64,000 nt of DNA from an uncultured Eubacteriales bacterium (GTDB lineage Bacteria > Bacillota > Clostridia > Oscillospirales > CAG-272): NCBI GenBank assembly GCA_934796165.1, contig CAKVOU010000001.1, forward strand, positions 62,001-126,000, given 5' to 3'. Below, one piece after another: positions 24,517-33,615 of the stretch (its first letter is position 1; each line of letters opens with the position of its first letter). The position numbers were made by a program, and so were the translations under genes. The notes beneath the pieces are model-generated. The model was not told the DNA's origin. It saw only the letters and a list, made by a program, of their open reading frames with translations, and did not search any database.

Positions 24517-27432
24517 ATGGCAATGGATGCAGGCAGGCAAAAGAAAAACGACAGATCAATAAAGGAGCCTTGCCGGAAAGCGGTGAATTGCCGCAAGCCG
24601 GTCTCCGGGGCGCCGTTCCGGTGCAGTTATGAGATCGGCGACGTGCGGATTCAGCTCCTTTCTGATACGCTCGTCCGCATTGAAAACCGGAAAGATTCCG
24701 GGGACTTTGAAAACCGGGAAAGTTACATTGTGACCAACCGGTTGGACTGGCAGGGAACGGATGCACGGGTGCTCCGGACGGACGGTGGAACAAAGATCGT
24801 TGCTCCCGGTTATACGGTGATGATTCCGGACGGCGGGAAAGCGGAGCAGGTGACCGTCACAGATAAAAACGGGAAGCTCCTGTATTCGTGGGCGGGAACA
24901 ACCGGCATGAACATTTATCTTCCAAGCCCCTCCGATGAGCTTGGCAGTTGGTACTTCACCGACTCGCCGCGGATCATTCCGTCCTGCGCGGGGTACAGTG
25001 ACGAGGGACTGACAAATCTGCAGAATTGGGATTTCGGGAGCCGCGCGACCGACATTTTTGTCTTTTTGCCGGGCGGCAGTTACGGGCGGTTCTTGGAGGA
25101 TTTTGTGCGGCTGACGGGTAGGTCAGAGATGGTGGAGCTTCGCACGCTCGGTTTCTGGGATTCCCGTTACTATGCATACAGCGAAGAGACCGCCCTCCGT
25201 CAGATCCGGGACTACCGCGATCGGGGTTACGCCATTGATATGCTCGTAATCGACACCGACTGGAGGGAAAACAAGGGAACCCGCGGGATCGGCTACGACG
25301 TCAACACGGAACTGTTCCCGGACATGAAGCGCTTCCTCCGGGAATGTCATGAGGCGGGCGTCGGGGTCTGCTTCAACGATCACCCGGAGCCGGTCGCCGG
25401 TACGAAGAACGGCTTGGACGGCGCGGAGGTCCGTTACCGCAATGAGAAGCTCAAGGGACTGCTCTCAATCGGTCTGGATGTCTGGTGGTATGACCGGAAC
25501 TGGGAAACCTCGCTGTTGTCCGCGGATCCCGGGATCTCCGTTTACGCGTTCGGAATGTACGCGTTTCACCGGATTACGGAGGATTATTACAGAAGGCTCG
25601 CCGGAGAGCAGGAGTATGCGCGCCGCGCAGTCATCATGGGAAACGTGGATGGCGTGATGCACGGGGAATGGAAGTACGCGTCGGATCTCTCCGCACACCG
25701 GTATCCGGTGCAATGGACAGGCGATATCTGCGGGGAAAGCGCGGATCTTGCCCAAGAAATCTGCACGGCAGTATTCGGTGGGGCGGAGGTCGGGATCCCG
25801 TATGTTTCCTCCGATCTCGGCGGACATCTGGGGACACCGACGGAGGCGCAATACATCCGTTGGATTCAGTACGGAATGCTGACCCCGTTTTGCCGCGTAC
25901 ACTGTTGGGCACGGGACGGTTCCGGGCGGATGCCGTGGCTGTTCGGGGACCGGGCAGAAGCCGTGTTCAGGGCGTATCAGGGGATACGCTATCGCCTGTT
26001 GCCGCTGTTTTACCTGCTCGTGCGGGAAAACTATGACCGCGGACTGCCGCTGATGCGCCGGCTGGACATCCGGTATCCGCAGTACCCGGAGGCGTCGCGC
26101 AACGACGAATACCTGCTGGGAGACGGGATTCTTGTCGCTCCGCCGGCACAGTCGGAACCGGAGAATGACGGCGGGCAATGCAGGCGGGAGGTATTTTTCC
26201 CGGACGGCACGTGGATCGACGTCTTTTCCGGTAAGCGATACACGGGACCGTGCAGCGTTACGGTAAGTCACCCGCTTGACACGTCCCCGCTGTATGTGAG
26301 GGAAGGCTCCCTTGTTATACTGGCGCAGAACGGGATCAATACCGGGGACTCCGATTGGAGTCGGCTTTCGCTTGACGTTTACCCGTCCGCAAAGGATTCG
26401 GCGGTTACCCGGCTGTATGAGGATGATACCAAAACCGTCGCTTACCGGGACGGACAATTCCGTACCACGGAGCTTTCCATGCATTGCGACAGAGAAAAGC
26501 GGACGGTAACCGTGCGTATCGACGCGGCAAACGGTACTTTTGAGGGAAAGCGGGCGTCTGATGTCCGTGAATGGAATATCCGTGTGCACAAGAATCCCGG
26601 ATGGGGGAATCTCCGTCTTGTGACCGTCAACGGAGAGCGGATCCCCGCCGGCAACATCAGAAGGAGTGCCACAGATTCCTCGGTGGTTCCCTTTGCGTTT
26701 TGCGGTGCCGCGGCAGACGGCGATGTCTGGGAGTTCCCGGTAAGCGGGCGTGTGGATACGGAATACGAAATCGGGCTGTCCTTTGAAGCGGTTGCGGCTC
26801 CCGTGGAGAGTTGTGCGTATGACCGCCAGCCGATCGGATTTACCCTGACGAAAAACGGAGAGGTACAGTCGGTCGATCTTTCGCATGACGGCACGCTCGG
26901 CTGGGTTTCCTTCGGCGACGGCGGAACCGTTTCGGCGACGGGAGATACACAACTGTTCTCTTACCCCCGTACCCGTGTCTGCGGAAGCGGCAGGGCAAAG
27001 GAGCAAAGCGTCGTTTCACTCAGTCCGATGGTCGGTTCGGTGCAGAAGATTCATTGTACTGCCGATGGGCAGTACAGCGGCAACGATGCGGTATACACGA
27101 ATCCGTTCTTTGATCTGGAGATCAGAACCGTCGGAAGGCACGCACGGTATGTGCTGATCCTCGGCGGGGTGTTTTCCACGGCAAAGGTGACGGTCCGCGA
27201 CCGCGGAGGAAATGTGAGAACGGTCTCTTTCGGCAGTCTTGCTGGCGAGTGGTCGCAAAAGGTTACGATTGAAGTGCCCGGGACGGAAGTGGGAACGCTG
27301 TACGTCCATATCGCCGTGGTCTGTGCGGGAAGAAGCGAAAGTCCGGAGTATCCTGCCGCGACGCGCCTGAAGCATCCCGCCGCACTCAAGCTGTACGGTT
27401 GCTGCGCGGAGGACGCGGAACGGACTCTTTGA
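24517..27432 (+). CDS. Glycoside hydrolase family 31 protein (alpha-glucosidase/xylosidase type)
   Basis: 971 aa. The N-terminal beta domain is followed by a TIM barrel from about residue 207 (LRTLGFWDSRYYAYSEET). The nucleophile region GLDVWWYDRNW places Asp326 at the GH31 catalytic position, and QWTGDICGES places Asp403 as acid/base. C-terminal beta domains follow (PLYVREGSLVILAQNG), with about 200 further residues of beta-rich sequence. No signal peptide, so it probably works on imported alpha-linked oligosaccharides. Substrate cannot be told from sequence. It is a single gene behind its own promoter. Confidence 0.9.
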   Translation: MAMDAGRQKKNDRSIKEPCRKAVNCRKPVSGAPFRCSYEIGDVRIQLLSDTLVRIENRKDSGDFENRESYIVTNRLDWQGTDARVLRTDGGTKIVAPGYTVMIPDGGKAEQVTVTDKNGKLLYSWAGTTGMNIYLPSPSDELGSWYFTDSPRIIPSCAGYSDEGLTNLQNWDFGSRATDIFVFLPGGSYGRFLEDFVRLTGRSEMVELRTLGFWDSRYYAYSEETALRQIRDYRDRGYAIDMLVIDTDWRENKGTRGIGYDVNTELFPDMKRFLRECHEAGVGVCFNDHPEPVAGTKNGLDGAEVRYRNEKLKGLLSIGLDVWWYDRNWETSLLSADPGISVYAFGMYAFHRITEDYYRRLAGEQEYARRAVIMGNVDGVMHGEWKYASDLSAHRYPVQWTGDICGESADLAQEICTAVFGGAEVGIPYVSSDLGGHLGTPTEAQYIRWIQYGMLTPFCRVHCWARDGSGRMPWLFGDRAEAVFRAYQGIRYRLLPLFYLLVRENYDRGLPLMRRLDIRYPQYPEASRNDEYLLGDGILVAPPAQSEPENDGGQCRREVFFPDGTWIDVFSGKRYTGPCSVTVSHPLDTSPLYVREGSLVILAQNGINTGDSDWSRLSLDVYPSAKDSAVTRLYEDDTKTVAYRDGQFRTTELSMHCDREKRTVTVRIDAANGTFEGKRASDVREWNIRVHKNPGWGNLRLVTVNGERIPAGNIRRSATDSSVVPFAFCGAAADGDVWEFPVSGRVDTEYEIGLSFEAVAAPVESCAYDRQPIGFTLTKNGEVQSVDLSHDGTLGWVSFGDGGTVSATGDTQLFSYPRTRVCGSGRAKEQSVVSLSPMVGSVQKIHCTADGQYSGNDAVYTNPFFDLEIRTVGRHARYVLILGGVFSTAKVTVRDRGGNVRTVSFGSLAGEWSQKVTIEVPGTEVGTLYVHIAVVCAGRSESPEYPAATRLKHPAALKLYGCCAEDAERTL

Positions 27433-27498
27433 GTACGCCGCATTTTTGCCCCGGAGCGGCAGGTTTGACGGATCCGGTCGAAAAAGATCACGGAGCGA

Positions 27499-27527
27499 TT
27501 GACACGGGAGGGAAAATATGCTATGCT
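27499..27527 (+). promoter_or_regulatory. Sigma-A promoter of the 34-residue-repeat protein gene
   Basis: TTGACA (27499-27504), 17-base spacer, TATGCT (27522-27527), with about 85 bases of leader before the start codon. Confidence 0.65.
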
Positions 27528-27619
27528 GATTCTGTAAAACGACAAATGCAACGGAAGGCTTTGACGCGTATCCCGCCATACGGCGTATTACGCTTTAGCT
27601 ATCAGGATCGGAGGAAACA

Positions 27620-29206
27620 ATGGATTCACAGGACCAAAAGAACCGGGGAACAGCTTTTTCGGAAGGATCCGCTCCGGGAACCACAACGCCGCCCGCAAGA
27701 CGGGGAATGCACCCGGCGCTTCGGGTACTGACCTATGTACTGGTGTTTCTGCTTGGCGCAGGAACGGCAGTCAGTGCGATCGTCGGGGCGGTATTTTACG
27801 GATACGACCACGTTCCCGTCAATTCGGTGCTGGAAGTGGTCTACCCGGATTACCGGGAGATTCTGAATGAAGAATTTGCGGAGAAGACCGTAGCGGGAAT
27901 GCTCCGGGAGCTCGGCTCCGGCAATATTCACACGCTCGCCGACCTCCGGGGCATTACGCCGTGCGTCGATTCTCTCCTTGACAGATTGGAGGAAGCACTG
28001 GCGGAGTTCGGCATCGTTCCGGATAGGGAGGAGCTTTGCAGGGTACGCTGGGAAGACCTCGGGACCTATGTATCGGAGAATCTTGTCCGCTCTGCACATC
28101 TTGACCGTTTGCTTTCGGTGAACGCCTCCTCCTCCGATCTGGAAAAGTATCTGGTGTACGGCGTGGAGGGCGAGGACTATACCGTTCTCAACGGGGAAAT
28201 CGTCATGAAGGAAGGCAAGTCGGTGCATACGCTCGGAACCCTGCTTGACCCGGATGAAAGAAAAGCACTGCTTGACGGAATGCGTCTTTGCGACGCAATG
28301 GAGATCACGGAGGACAGCGAGCTGATACTCCGCAGCCTCAGAGATACCAAGGTCAGTGAGCTTTCCGAAAAGGTGGACACGCTTCTTCTTTGCGAAGTGG
28401 TCGAGATCGGGGAGGAGAGCAGTCAGGCTCTTCTCTCGCTGAAGGATACGCCGGTCAGTGAGATCGGTGACCGTCTGGATACTCTGACGCTCGGCGAAGC
28501 GGTGAAAATCACGGAGGACAGCGAACGACTTCTGCAACGGCTGAAGGATACCGAGATCCGGAATCTGACGGCAGAGGTCAGGGAACTGACGGTGACCGAC
28601 GTGGTGGAGATCCGGGAAGACAGTGCGCATGTCGTCCTGACCCTGAAGGATACCAAGCTTTCCGCCCTGAACACAAGGCTGGAAGCACTGACGCTTTCAG
28701 AAGTAGTGAAGCTGGATGAAAGCAGTCCGCTGATTCTCCGGACGCTTGCCGGAAGCCGGCTGGAAAACATCGATGAGGATGTCAATGCGTTGACGATGGA
28801 ACAGGTGCTCGGGGAAGAGACGTTCGGGCACAATGTGGTGCTGGATGCGATCCGTTCGTCCCGCCTTGACACCGTGGCGGATGACATTGAGACGCTGACG
28901 GTCAACGAGCTGTTCCGGGATGAGATTTATGGCGCGGACGGAGACGTCAAGGGCGCATGGAGATATATTCTGATGGAAGACGGTGTGGAGCAGATCACCT
29001 ACCTCAAGGATATTGACCGGCTTTCGGGGCGGATCTCCGCAAATGTCAACCGCGCGACCCTCAGGGAGCTTCAGACCGACGGCATGATCGCCGTGACGAA
29101 TCCGGCGGATCTGGAGAAGACGGTCCTTGTGGACGGTCAGCGGGTTAAGCTCGGGGATATGACCGTGTCGCATTTGGTGGACTATATTCTTCGTTATGTT
29201 CATTGA
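27620..29206 (+). CDS. Membrane-anchored protein with 34-residue repeats, function unknown
   Basis: 528 aa. The cytoplasmic tail (1-33) is rich in Pro, Thr and Gly. One transmembrane segment spans about 34-60 (LTYVLVFLLGAGTAVSAIVG). The rest should lie outside. Residues 212-381 are five tandem repeats of exactly 34 residues with the pattern L-x(3)-EVVEI-x-EDS-x(2)-LL-x-LKDT; a sixth, diverged 35-residue unit covers 382-416 and a partial one follows. The repeats look helical and acidic. No catalytic motif is seen. GGAGG precedes the ATG by five bases. It could be a surface scaffold or spacer. Confidence 0.8.
   Translation: MDSQDQKNRGTAFSEGSAPGTTTPPARRGMHPALRVLTYVLVFLLGAGTAVSAIVGAVFYGYDHVPVNSVLEVVYPDYREILNEEFAEKTVAGMLRELGSGNIHTLADLRGITPCVDSLLDRLEEALAEFGIVPDREELCRVRWEDLGTYVSENLVRSAHLDRLLSVNASSSDLEKYLVYGVEGEDYTVLNGEIVMKEGKSVHTLGTLLDPDERKALLDGMRLCDAMEITEDSELILRSLRDTKVSELSEKVDTLLLCEVVEIGEESSQALLSLKDTPVSEIGDRLDTLTLGEAVKITEDSERLLQRLKDTEIRNLTAEVRELTVTDVVEIREDSAHVVLTLKDTKLSALNTRLEALTLSEVVKLDESSPLILRTLAGSRLENIDEDVNALTMEQVLGEETFGHNVVLDAIRSSRLDTVADDIETLTVNELFRDEIYGADGDVKGAWRYILMEDGVEQITYLKDIDRLSGRISANVNRATLRELQTDGMIAVTNPADLEKTVLVDGQRVKLGDMTVSHLVDYILRYVH
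28253..28762 (+). repeat. Five tandem 102-bp coding repeats (34 residues each)
   Basis: The units correspond to residues 212-245, 246-279, 280-313, 314-347 and 348-381 of the protein. The DNA has diverged more than the protein pattern (key positions EVVEI, EDS and LKDT), which suggests selection on structure rather than recent duplication. Confidence 0.8.
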
Positions 29207-29289
29207 ATTTCCGGGGCGGTCATGATTCTGACCGCGTATTGATCCAATATCCACCGCTGTTGTGGCACTGACCGCGGAGCGGATACCTT

Positions 29290-29332
29290 AAAAAAAAGAA
29301 ACACCCGCCGGACAGGCGGGTGCTTCTTTTTT
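29290..29332. terminator. Bidirectional terminator
   Basis: AAAAAAAGAAACACCCGCC / GGCGGGTGCTTCTTTTTT with a short GGACA loop. It sits between the converging repeat-protein gene (plus) and glycerate kinase gene (minus). Confidence 0.85.
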
Positions 29333-29354
29333 GAAGCAGGATCAAACGCGTGTT

Positions 29355-30515
29355 TTATCTGTCTTGCTTGTCCGATAAAAGAACTTTCGCGTGCCCCGCA
29401 AGATAAGCGCGCATGGCGTTTTCCGCGGCGGCGGTCAGATTCCGTTTCGCGTGCTTCATGGCTTCGTCGAGTGGCACCACCGAGGTGACGGCGCCGAATG
29501 CCGCAGTGACCCCGATATGGTACAGTTCTGTTATGTCCCCAGTGACGGCACCACTCAGAAGAAAGCAGGGAACTTTGTGCGTCCGGCAGATCGCCGCAAC
29601 GCCGGCGGGCAATTTGCCGTATGCCGTCTGTTCGTCGGTGCGTCCCTCGCCGGTGAAGACCAGATCGGCGTTCCGGATTTTTTTGTCAAGTCCGACCGCA
29701 TCCGCCACCATATCGAAGCCGTGCCGGAGCTTCGCGCCGCAGAAGACGGTCAGTCCCGCGCCGAGTCCTCCCGCCGCACCGCCGCCGGGGAGCGCGGAAA
29801 CATCGGTTCCGAGACATTCCCGGATTACTTCCGCGTAATGTACCATGTTTTCTTCGAGCAGTTCCACGTCCTCCGGCGAAGCTCCCTTCTGCGGGGCAAA
29901 TACACGCGATGCCCCCTCTGATCCCACAATCGGATTGGTCACGTCGCACGCGACGAGGAATTCCGTGTCTCTGATACGCGGGTCAATGGAACCCGTGTCG
30001 ATACGGTCAATGCGGGAAAGCGTTGCGCCCGTCGGGATGAATGCGTTTCCGTCTCTGCCTATGAAGCGGACGCCGAGTGCCGCCGCCATGCCCGCGCCGC
30101 CGTCGTTGGTTGCGCTTCCGCCAATCCCGATGAGAATCTGCCGGCATCCGTGCCCGATGGCATCAAGGATCATCTGTCCCACGCCGTAGGTATTTGCGAG
30201 CAATGGATTCCGCTCGTCGGGGGAGAGCAGGCAAAGCCCGTTTGCTTCCGCCATCTCCATCACGGCGGTGTCCCCGGCAATGCCGTATTCCGCGCGGATT
30301 TCCTTGCCGAGCGGGTTTCTGACGGTAACCCGGACCTGATTGCCGCCGAGCGCCTTGGTCAGTACCGTCCCGGTACCTTCGCCGCCATCCGCCATCGGAA
30401 TTTTCACCGTCCCGCAGTCGGGAAGCACGCGCCGGATGCCTGCGTCCACGCATTCCGCGGCTTGCTCCGCGGTCAGGCTTCCTTTGAAAGAATCCATGGC
30501 AATGACAATCTTCAT
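29355..30515 (-). CDS. Glycerate 2-kinase (GarK/GlxK family)
   Basis: 386 aa. The start MKIVIAMDSFKGSLTAEQAA, then PMADGGEGT, NTYGVGQMILDA, IGIGGSATNDGGAGMAAALG and FTGEGRTDEQTAYGKLP are hallmark blocks of glycerate kinase type I. It phosphorylates D-glycerate, usually to 2-phosphoglycerate, feeding glycerate from sugar acids or serine breakdown into glycolysis. It is a single gene; GGAGGAG lies seven bases before the ATG. Its promoter is about 210 bases upstream, an unusually long leader in which I recognise no known RNA element. Confidence 0.92.
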   Translation of the reverse strand: MKIVIAMDSFKGSLTAEQAAECVDAGIRRVLPDCGTVKIPMADGGEGTGTVLTKALGGNQVRVTVRNPLGKEIRAEYGIAGDTAVMEMAEANGLCLLSPDERNPLLANTYGVGQMILDAIGHGCRQILIGIGGSATNDGGAGMAAALGVRFIGRDGNAFIPTGATLSRIDRIDTGSIDPRIRDTEFLVACDVTNPIVGSEGASRVFAPQKGASPEDVELLEENMVHYAEVIRECLGTDVSALPGGGAAGGLGAGLTVFCGAKLRHGFDMVADAVGLDKKIRNADLVFTGEGRTDEQTAYGKLPAGVAAICRTHKVPCFLLSGAVTGDITELYHIGVTAAFGAVTSVVPLDEAMKHAKRNLTAAAENAMRAYLAGHAKVLLSDKQDR

Positions 30516-30733
30516 GGTTGCTCCTCCGTTTGTTCTGTGAAATCAGTGTGCGCTCTGCCGTGTTTGGGTAGCTTTTCCGGATATCCGGATTTCACCCGTT
30601 CCCGGGAAAGGGAACGTTTTTCTGTGGCAGCTTTCCGGGGACACCGTCCTGCGGATGCTTCGGATACAGAGCGGCAAGCTCCGTCCGGCTTACAGAACTC
30701 CCTGATCGCGCTGCCGGCGGGCTGTTCCTTTTT

Positions 30734-30762
30734 ATTGTACCCGCGAACCGCCGGTTTGTCAA
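30734..30762 (-). promoter_or_regulatory. Sigma-A promoter of the glycerate kinase gene
   Basis: Minus strand TTGACA (30762-30757), 17-base spacer, TACAAT (30739-30734). The leader 30516-30727 holds no gene and only short GC-rich hairpins. Confidence 0.7.
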
Positions 30763-30824
30763 CCGGGAAGCAGGGTATGCGGCACAAAACCACACAATTT
30801 GTCAGAAAAACTGACGGACGGATG

Positions 30825-30850
30825 CCTGTCCCCCAAGGACAGGTTTTTCT
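30825..30850 (+). terminator. Isolated terminator-like hairpin upstream of spoIVA
   Basis: CCTGTCC / GGACAGG with a CCCAA loop and TTTTTCTT tail on the plus strand, although no plus-strand gene lies directly upstream. It could shield spoIVA from stray transcription or end a short antisense or small RNA. Confidence 0.5.
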
Positions 30851-30863
30851 TCGGCGGAACGGT

Positions 30864-30891
30864 TCTATTCGGGGAAGACCTCCCATATATT
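30864..30891 (+). promoter_or_regulatory. Possible sigma-E promoter of spoIVA
   Basis: CATATATT (30884-30891) resembles the sigma-E -10 element (CATAnnnT) and TCTATTC (30864-30870) lies at about the -35 distance. spoIVA is a sigma-E gene in known spore formers. No sigma-A promoter is seen here. Confidence 0.4.
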
Positions 30892-30919
30892 CTACCGATG
30901 AAAAACGGGAGGTACACAT

Positions 30920-32398
30920 ATGCCTGCACATTCGATTTATCAGGATATTGCCGAGCGCACGGGCGGGGAAATCTACGTCGGTGTGGTCGGACCCGTCAGA
31001 ACGGGAAAATCAACATTTATCAAGCGGTTCATGGAGTCCCTGGTGCTCCCGAACATTGCCGACGGCTACGGCCGCGACCGTGCGCGGGATGAAATGCCCC
31101 AGTCGGCGGCGGGGAAGACCGTCATGACGACCGAGCCGAAATTCGTGCCGGATGAAGCGGTCACGGTCAGCCTGGACGACGCGTCCGCGGTGAAGGTACG
31201 TCTTGTCGATTGCGTCGGGTATCTGGTCCCCGACGCGATGGGCGCAGTGGAGAACGGACAGCCGCGCATGGTCCGCACGCCGTGGAGAAAGGAACCCATG
31301 CCGTTTTCGGAGGCGGCGGAGCTCGGCACACACAAGGTCATCACGGAGCATTCCACCATCGGGATGCTGGTGACGACCGACGGTTCCATCGGCGACATTC
31401 CGCGGGAGAACTATGTGGAAGCCGAGGAGCGCATTGTGAAGGAACTGAAGGAAATGGGCAAACCCTTTGCGCTGATCCTCAATTCCGCCAATCCGTCGGG
31501 CGACGCGGCGGTCTCGCTTGCGTATGAGCTTGAGAAAAAGTACGGGGCACCAATCGCCCTCGTCAGTTGCCTGGATCTTGACGCGGAGGACATCCGCCAC
31601 ATCCTTGAACTGGTGCTTCACGAATTCCCGGTGACCGAGGTTTCTGTCCGTCTGCCGGAATGGATGAGTGCGCTGGACACGGCGCATCCGATCCGGCAGT
31701 CCCTTGTCGCAAGCATCCGTGCCTGCGCCGATTCGGTGCAGAAAACCGGAGACGTCAAGGCGGCGTTTGCCCCGCTTTCGGACAACGAATACGTAGGGCG
31801 TGCAACGGTGGACGAGGTGAACCTCGGCACCGGTAAGGCGCAGGTATCCGTCACGGCGCGCGACGGGCTGTACTACGAAGTTATCAGCGAGCTGACCGGA
31901 TTCCGGATCGACGGGGAGGAACAGCTCATCACGCTTCTCCGCGAGCTTTCCGGAATGAAGGAAAAATACGACAAGGTCGCTTCGGCGCTTGCCGATGCGG
32001 ACGAAAAGGGCTACGGCATCGTCATGCCGGAGATCGGGGACCTGCATCTCGCCGAGCCGGAGCTGACGAGACAGGCGGGCGGATACGGAATCAAACTCCG
32101 CGCGTCGGCGCAGTCGATCCACATGATCCGCGCCAACATCGAAACCGAGATCAACCCCATTGTCGGCACGGAACAGCAGTCCGAGGATATGGTGAAGTAC
32201 CTGATGGACGGCTTTTCCAAGGATCCGTCGGCGCTCTGGCAGTCCAATATGTTCGGCAAGAGCCTGTATGAACTGGTCAACGACGGACTGCATTCCAAAC
32301 TCGAACATATGCCGGAGGAATCCCGCACCAAATTGTCCGAGACGCTCGAACGCATCATCAACGAGGGAAGCGGAGGACTCATCTGCATCCTGCTCTGA
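30920..32398 (+). CDS. spoIVA: SpoIVA, stage IV sporulation protein A
   Basis: 492 aa, the normal length. The Walker A motif is GPVRTGKST with Lys30, and the VRLVDCVGYLVPDA and TTDGSIGDIPRENY regions of the ATPase domain follow. The conserved C-terminus ends GGLICILL, the part needed to attach to SpoVM at the forespore surface. SpoIVA polymerises by hydrolysing ATP and forms the basement layer of the spore coat. It is a single gene with GGGAGG seven bases before the ATG. It is strong evidence that the organism makes endospores. Confidence 0.97.
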   Translation: MPAHSIYQDIAERTGGEIYVGVVGPVRTGKSTFIKRFMESLVLPNIADGYGRDRARDEMPQSAAGKTVMTTEPKFVPDEAVTVSLDDASAVKVRLVDCVGYLVPDAMGAVENGQPRMVRTPWRKEPMPFSEAAELGTHKVITEHSTIGMLVTTDGSIGDIPRENYVEAEERIVKELKEMGKPFALILNSANPSGDAAVSLAYELEKKYGAPIALVSCLDLDAEDIRHILELVLHEFPVTEVSVRLPEWMSALDTAHPIRQSLVASIRACADSVQKTGDVKAAFAPLSDNEYVGRATVDEVNLGTGKAQVSVTARDGLYYEVISELTGFRIDGEEQLITLLRELSGMKEKYDKVASALADADEKGYGIVMPEIGDLHLAEPELTRQAGGYGIKLRASAQSIHMIRANIETEINPIVGTEQQSEDMVKYLMDGFSKDPSALWQSNMFGKSLYELVNDGLHSKLEHMPEESRTKLSETLERIINEGSGGLICILL

Positions 32399-32419
32399 AA
32401 AACGAAAATTTGTTTTTCC

Positions 32420-32456
32420 GCCGCCCCGTTTTCAAAAAAACGGGGCGGCTTTTTTG
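32420..32456 (+). terminator. Intrinsic terminator after spoIVA
   Basis: GCCGCCCCG / CGGGGCGGC stem extended by TTTT/AAAA pairs, followed by a run of T. Confidence 0.9.
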
Positions 32457-32538
32457 CCTTTATCCGTGGAAATCCGGAAGAATTTATGGTATACTGGTAG
32501 CGACTGAGAAACCACTGCCGGAAAGGAGAATGACCGCC

Positions 32539-33615
32539 GTGAAATTTCTGCTTGCTGCCGACCTGCATCTTGACGCGAAACTGGAATCCAATCTTCCGCC
32601 CGCCAAAGCGAGGATGAGAAGACGGGAACTGCTCGATACCTTCCGCCGCATTCTGAAGTTCGGCGAAGAAAAGGGCGCCGGGGTAATTCTTCTTGCGGGC
32701 GACCTGTTTGACGCCGACCGTGTGAGCGAAAAAACGCGCGATTATGTCGCCGCCGCGATTGCGGAACATCCCGGATTGACGGTTCTCTACCTGCGCGGCA
32801 ACCACGACGGCGGATTCGGCGGGGAAGCGCTCCCCGGAAACGTCCGCACCTTCGGCGGGGCAGAGGGCTGGCGGCAGTACCGCTTCGGCAACGTCGTTTT
32901 CACCGGTACCGAGGATAACGCCGCGCCGGACATCTACGAACGGCTGACGCTTGCTCCGGAGGACGTCAACGTCGTGATGATGCACGGGCAGATCAGCCCG
33001 TCGTCGTCCGTTCCCGCGCCTGACACCGTCTGCCTGAAGCTGCTCAAAAACAGGAATATCGACCTGCTTGCGCTCGGACACCTGCATACGGCGCGGGTGG
33101 ACAAGCTCGACCGCCGCGGCAGGTATGCCTATCCCGGCTGCCCGGACGGAAGGGGCTTTGACGAATGCGGGGAGAAGGGCGTGTACCTCTTTGACGTGGG
33201 GGACGACGGGAAACTGACGGAAACCTTCCTCCCGACCTCCTCGCGCACGCTTCACGCACCGGAGGTGGACGTAAGCGGGCTTGAGACATACCCCGAGGTG
33301 GAAGAAAAAGTCCTTGACGCGGTCTCCGGAATCCCCGGGGACGATCTTGTCAAGGTCGTGCTGACCGGTTCCCGCAGCCCCGACGCGCGCCCGGTGGAGG
33401 AACACCTGACCGAAACGCTCCGGAGCCGGTTCTTCTTTGCCAAGGTTAAGGACATGACCACGCTTGAAATCCGCCCGGAGGATTACGTCGGGGATATTTC
33501 GCTCAAGGGCGAGTTTATCCGGTCGGTGCTTGCCTCCCGGATGCCGGAGGAAATGAAAAACCGCGTGATTCTGACGGGTCTGCGCGCCCTGCGGGGAGAG
33601 GAGCCTGACGTATGA
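32539..33615 (+). CDS. Metallophosphoesterase, SbcD/YhaO-like DNA repair nuclease subunit
   Basis: 358 aa from the GTG at 32539. Metal-binding motifs in order: AADLHLD, AGDLFDAD, LRGNHDG, MMHGQI and ALGHLHT, the calcineurin-like phosphoesterase signature of SbcD/Mre11/YhaO. The GTG is preferred to the ATG nine bases earlier because GAAAGGAG is 10 bases from the GTG and only one base from the ATG, and because the family starts M/VKFLLAADLHL. It overlaps the ATPase gene by four bases (ATGA), so the two likely form one nuclease complex that trims DNA ends. Confidence 0.9.
   Translation: MKFLLAADLHLDAKLESNLPPAKARMRRRELLDTFRRILKFGEEKGAGVILLAGDLFDADRVSEKTRDYVAAAIAEHPGLTVLYLRGNHDGGFGGEALPGNVRTFGGAEGWRQYRFGNVVFTGTEDNAAPDIYERLTLAPEDVNVVMMHGQISPSSSVPAPDTVCLKLLKNRNIDLLALGHLHTARVDKLDRRGRYAYPGCPDGRGFDECGEKGVYLFDVGDDGKLTETFLPTSSRTLHAPEVDVSGLETYPEVEEKVLDAVSGIPGDDLVKVVLTGSRSPDARPVEEHLTETLRSRFFFAKVKDMTTLEIRPEDYVGDISLKGEFIRSVLASRMPEEMKNRVILTGLRALRGEEPDV

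Noticed and set aside
28253..28867. TPR, PPR or TAL-effector-type repeats, because of the 34-residue period
   Set aside because: The conserved positions (EVVEI, EDS, LKDT) do not match any of these consensus patterns.
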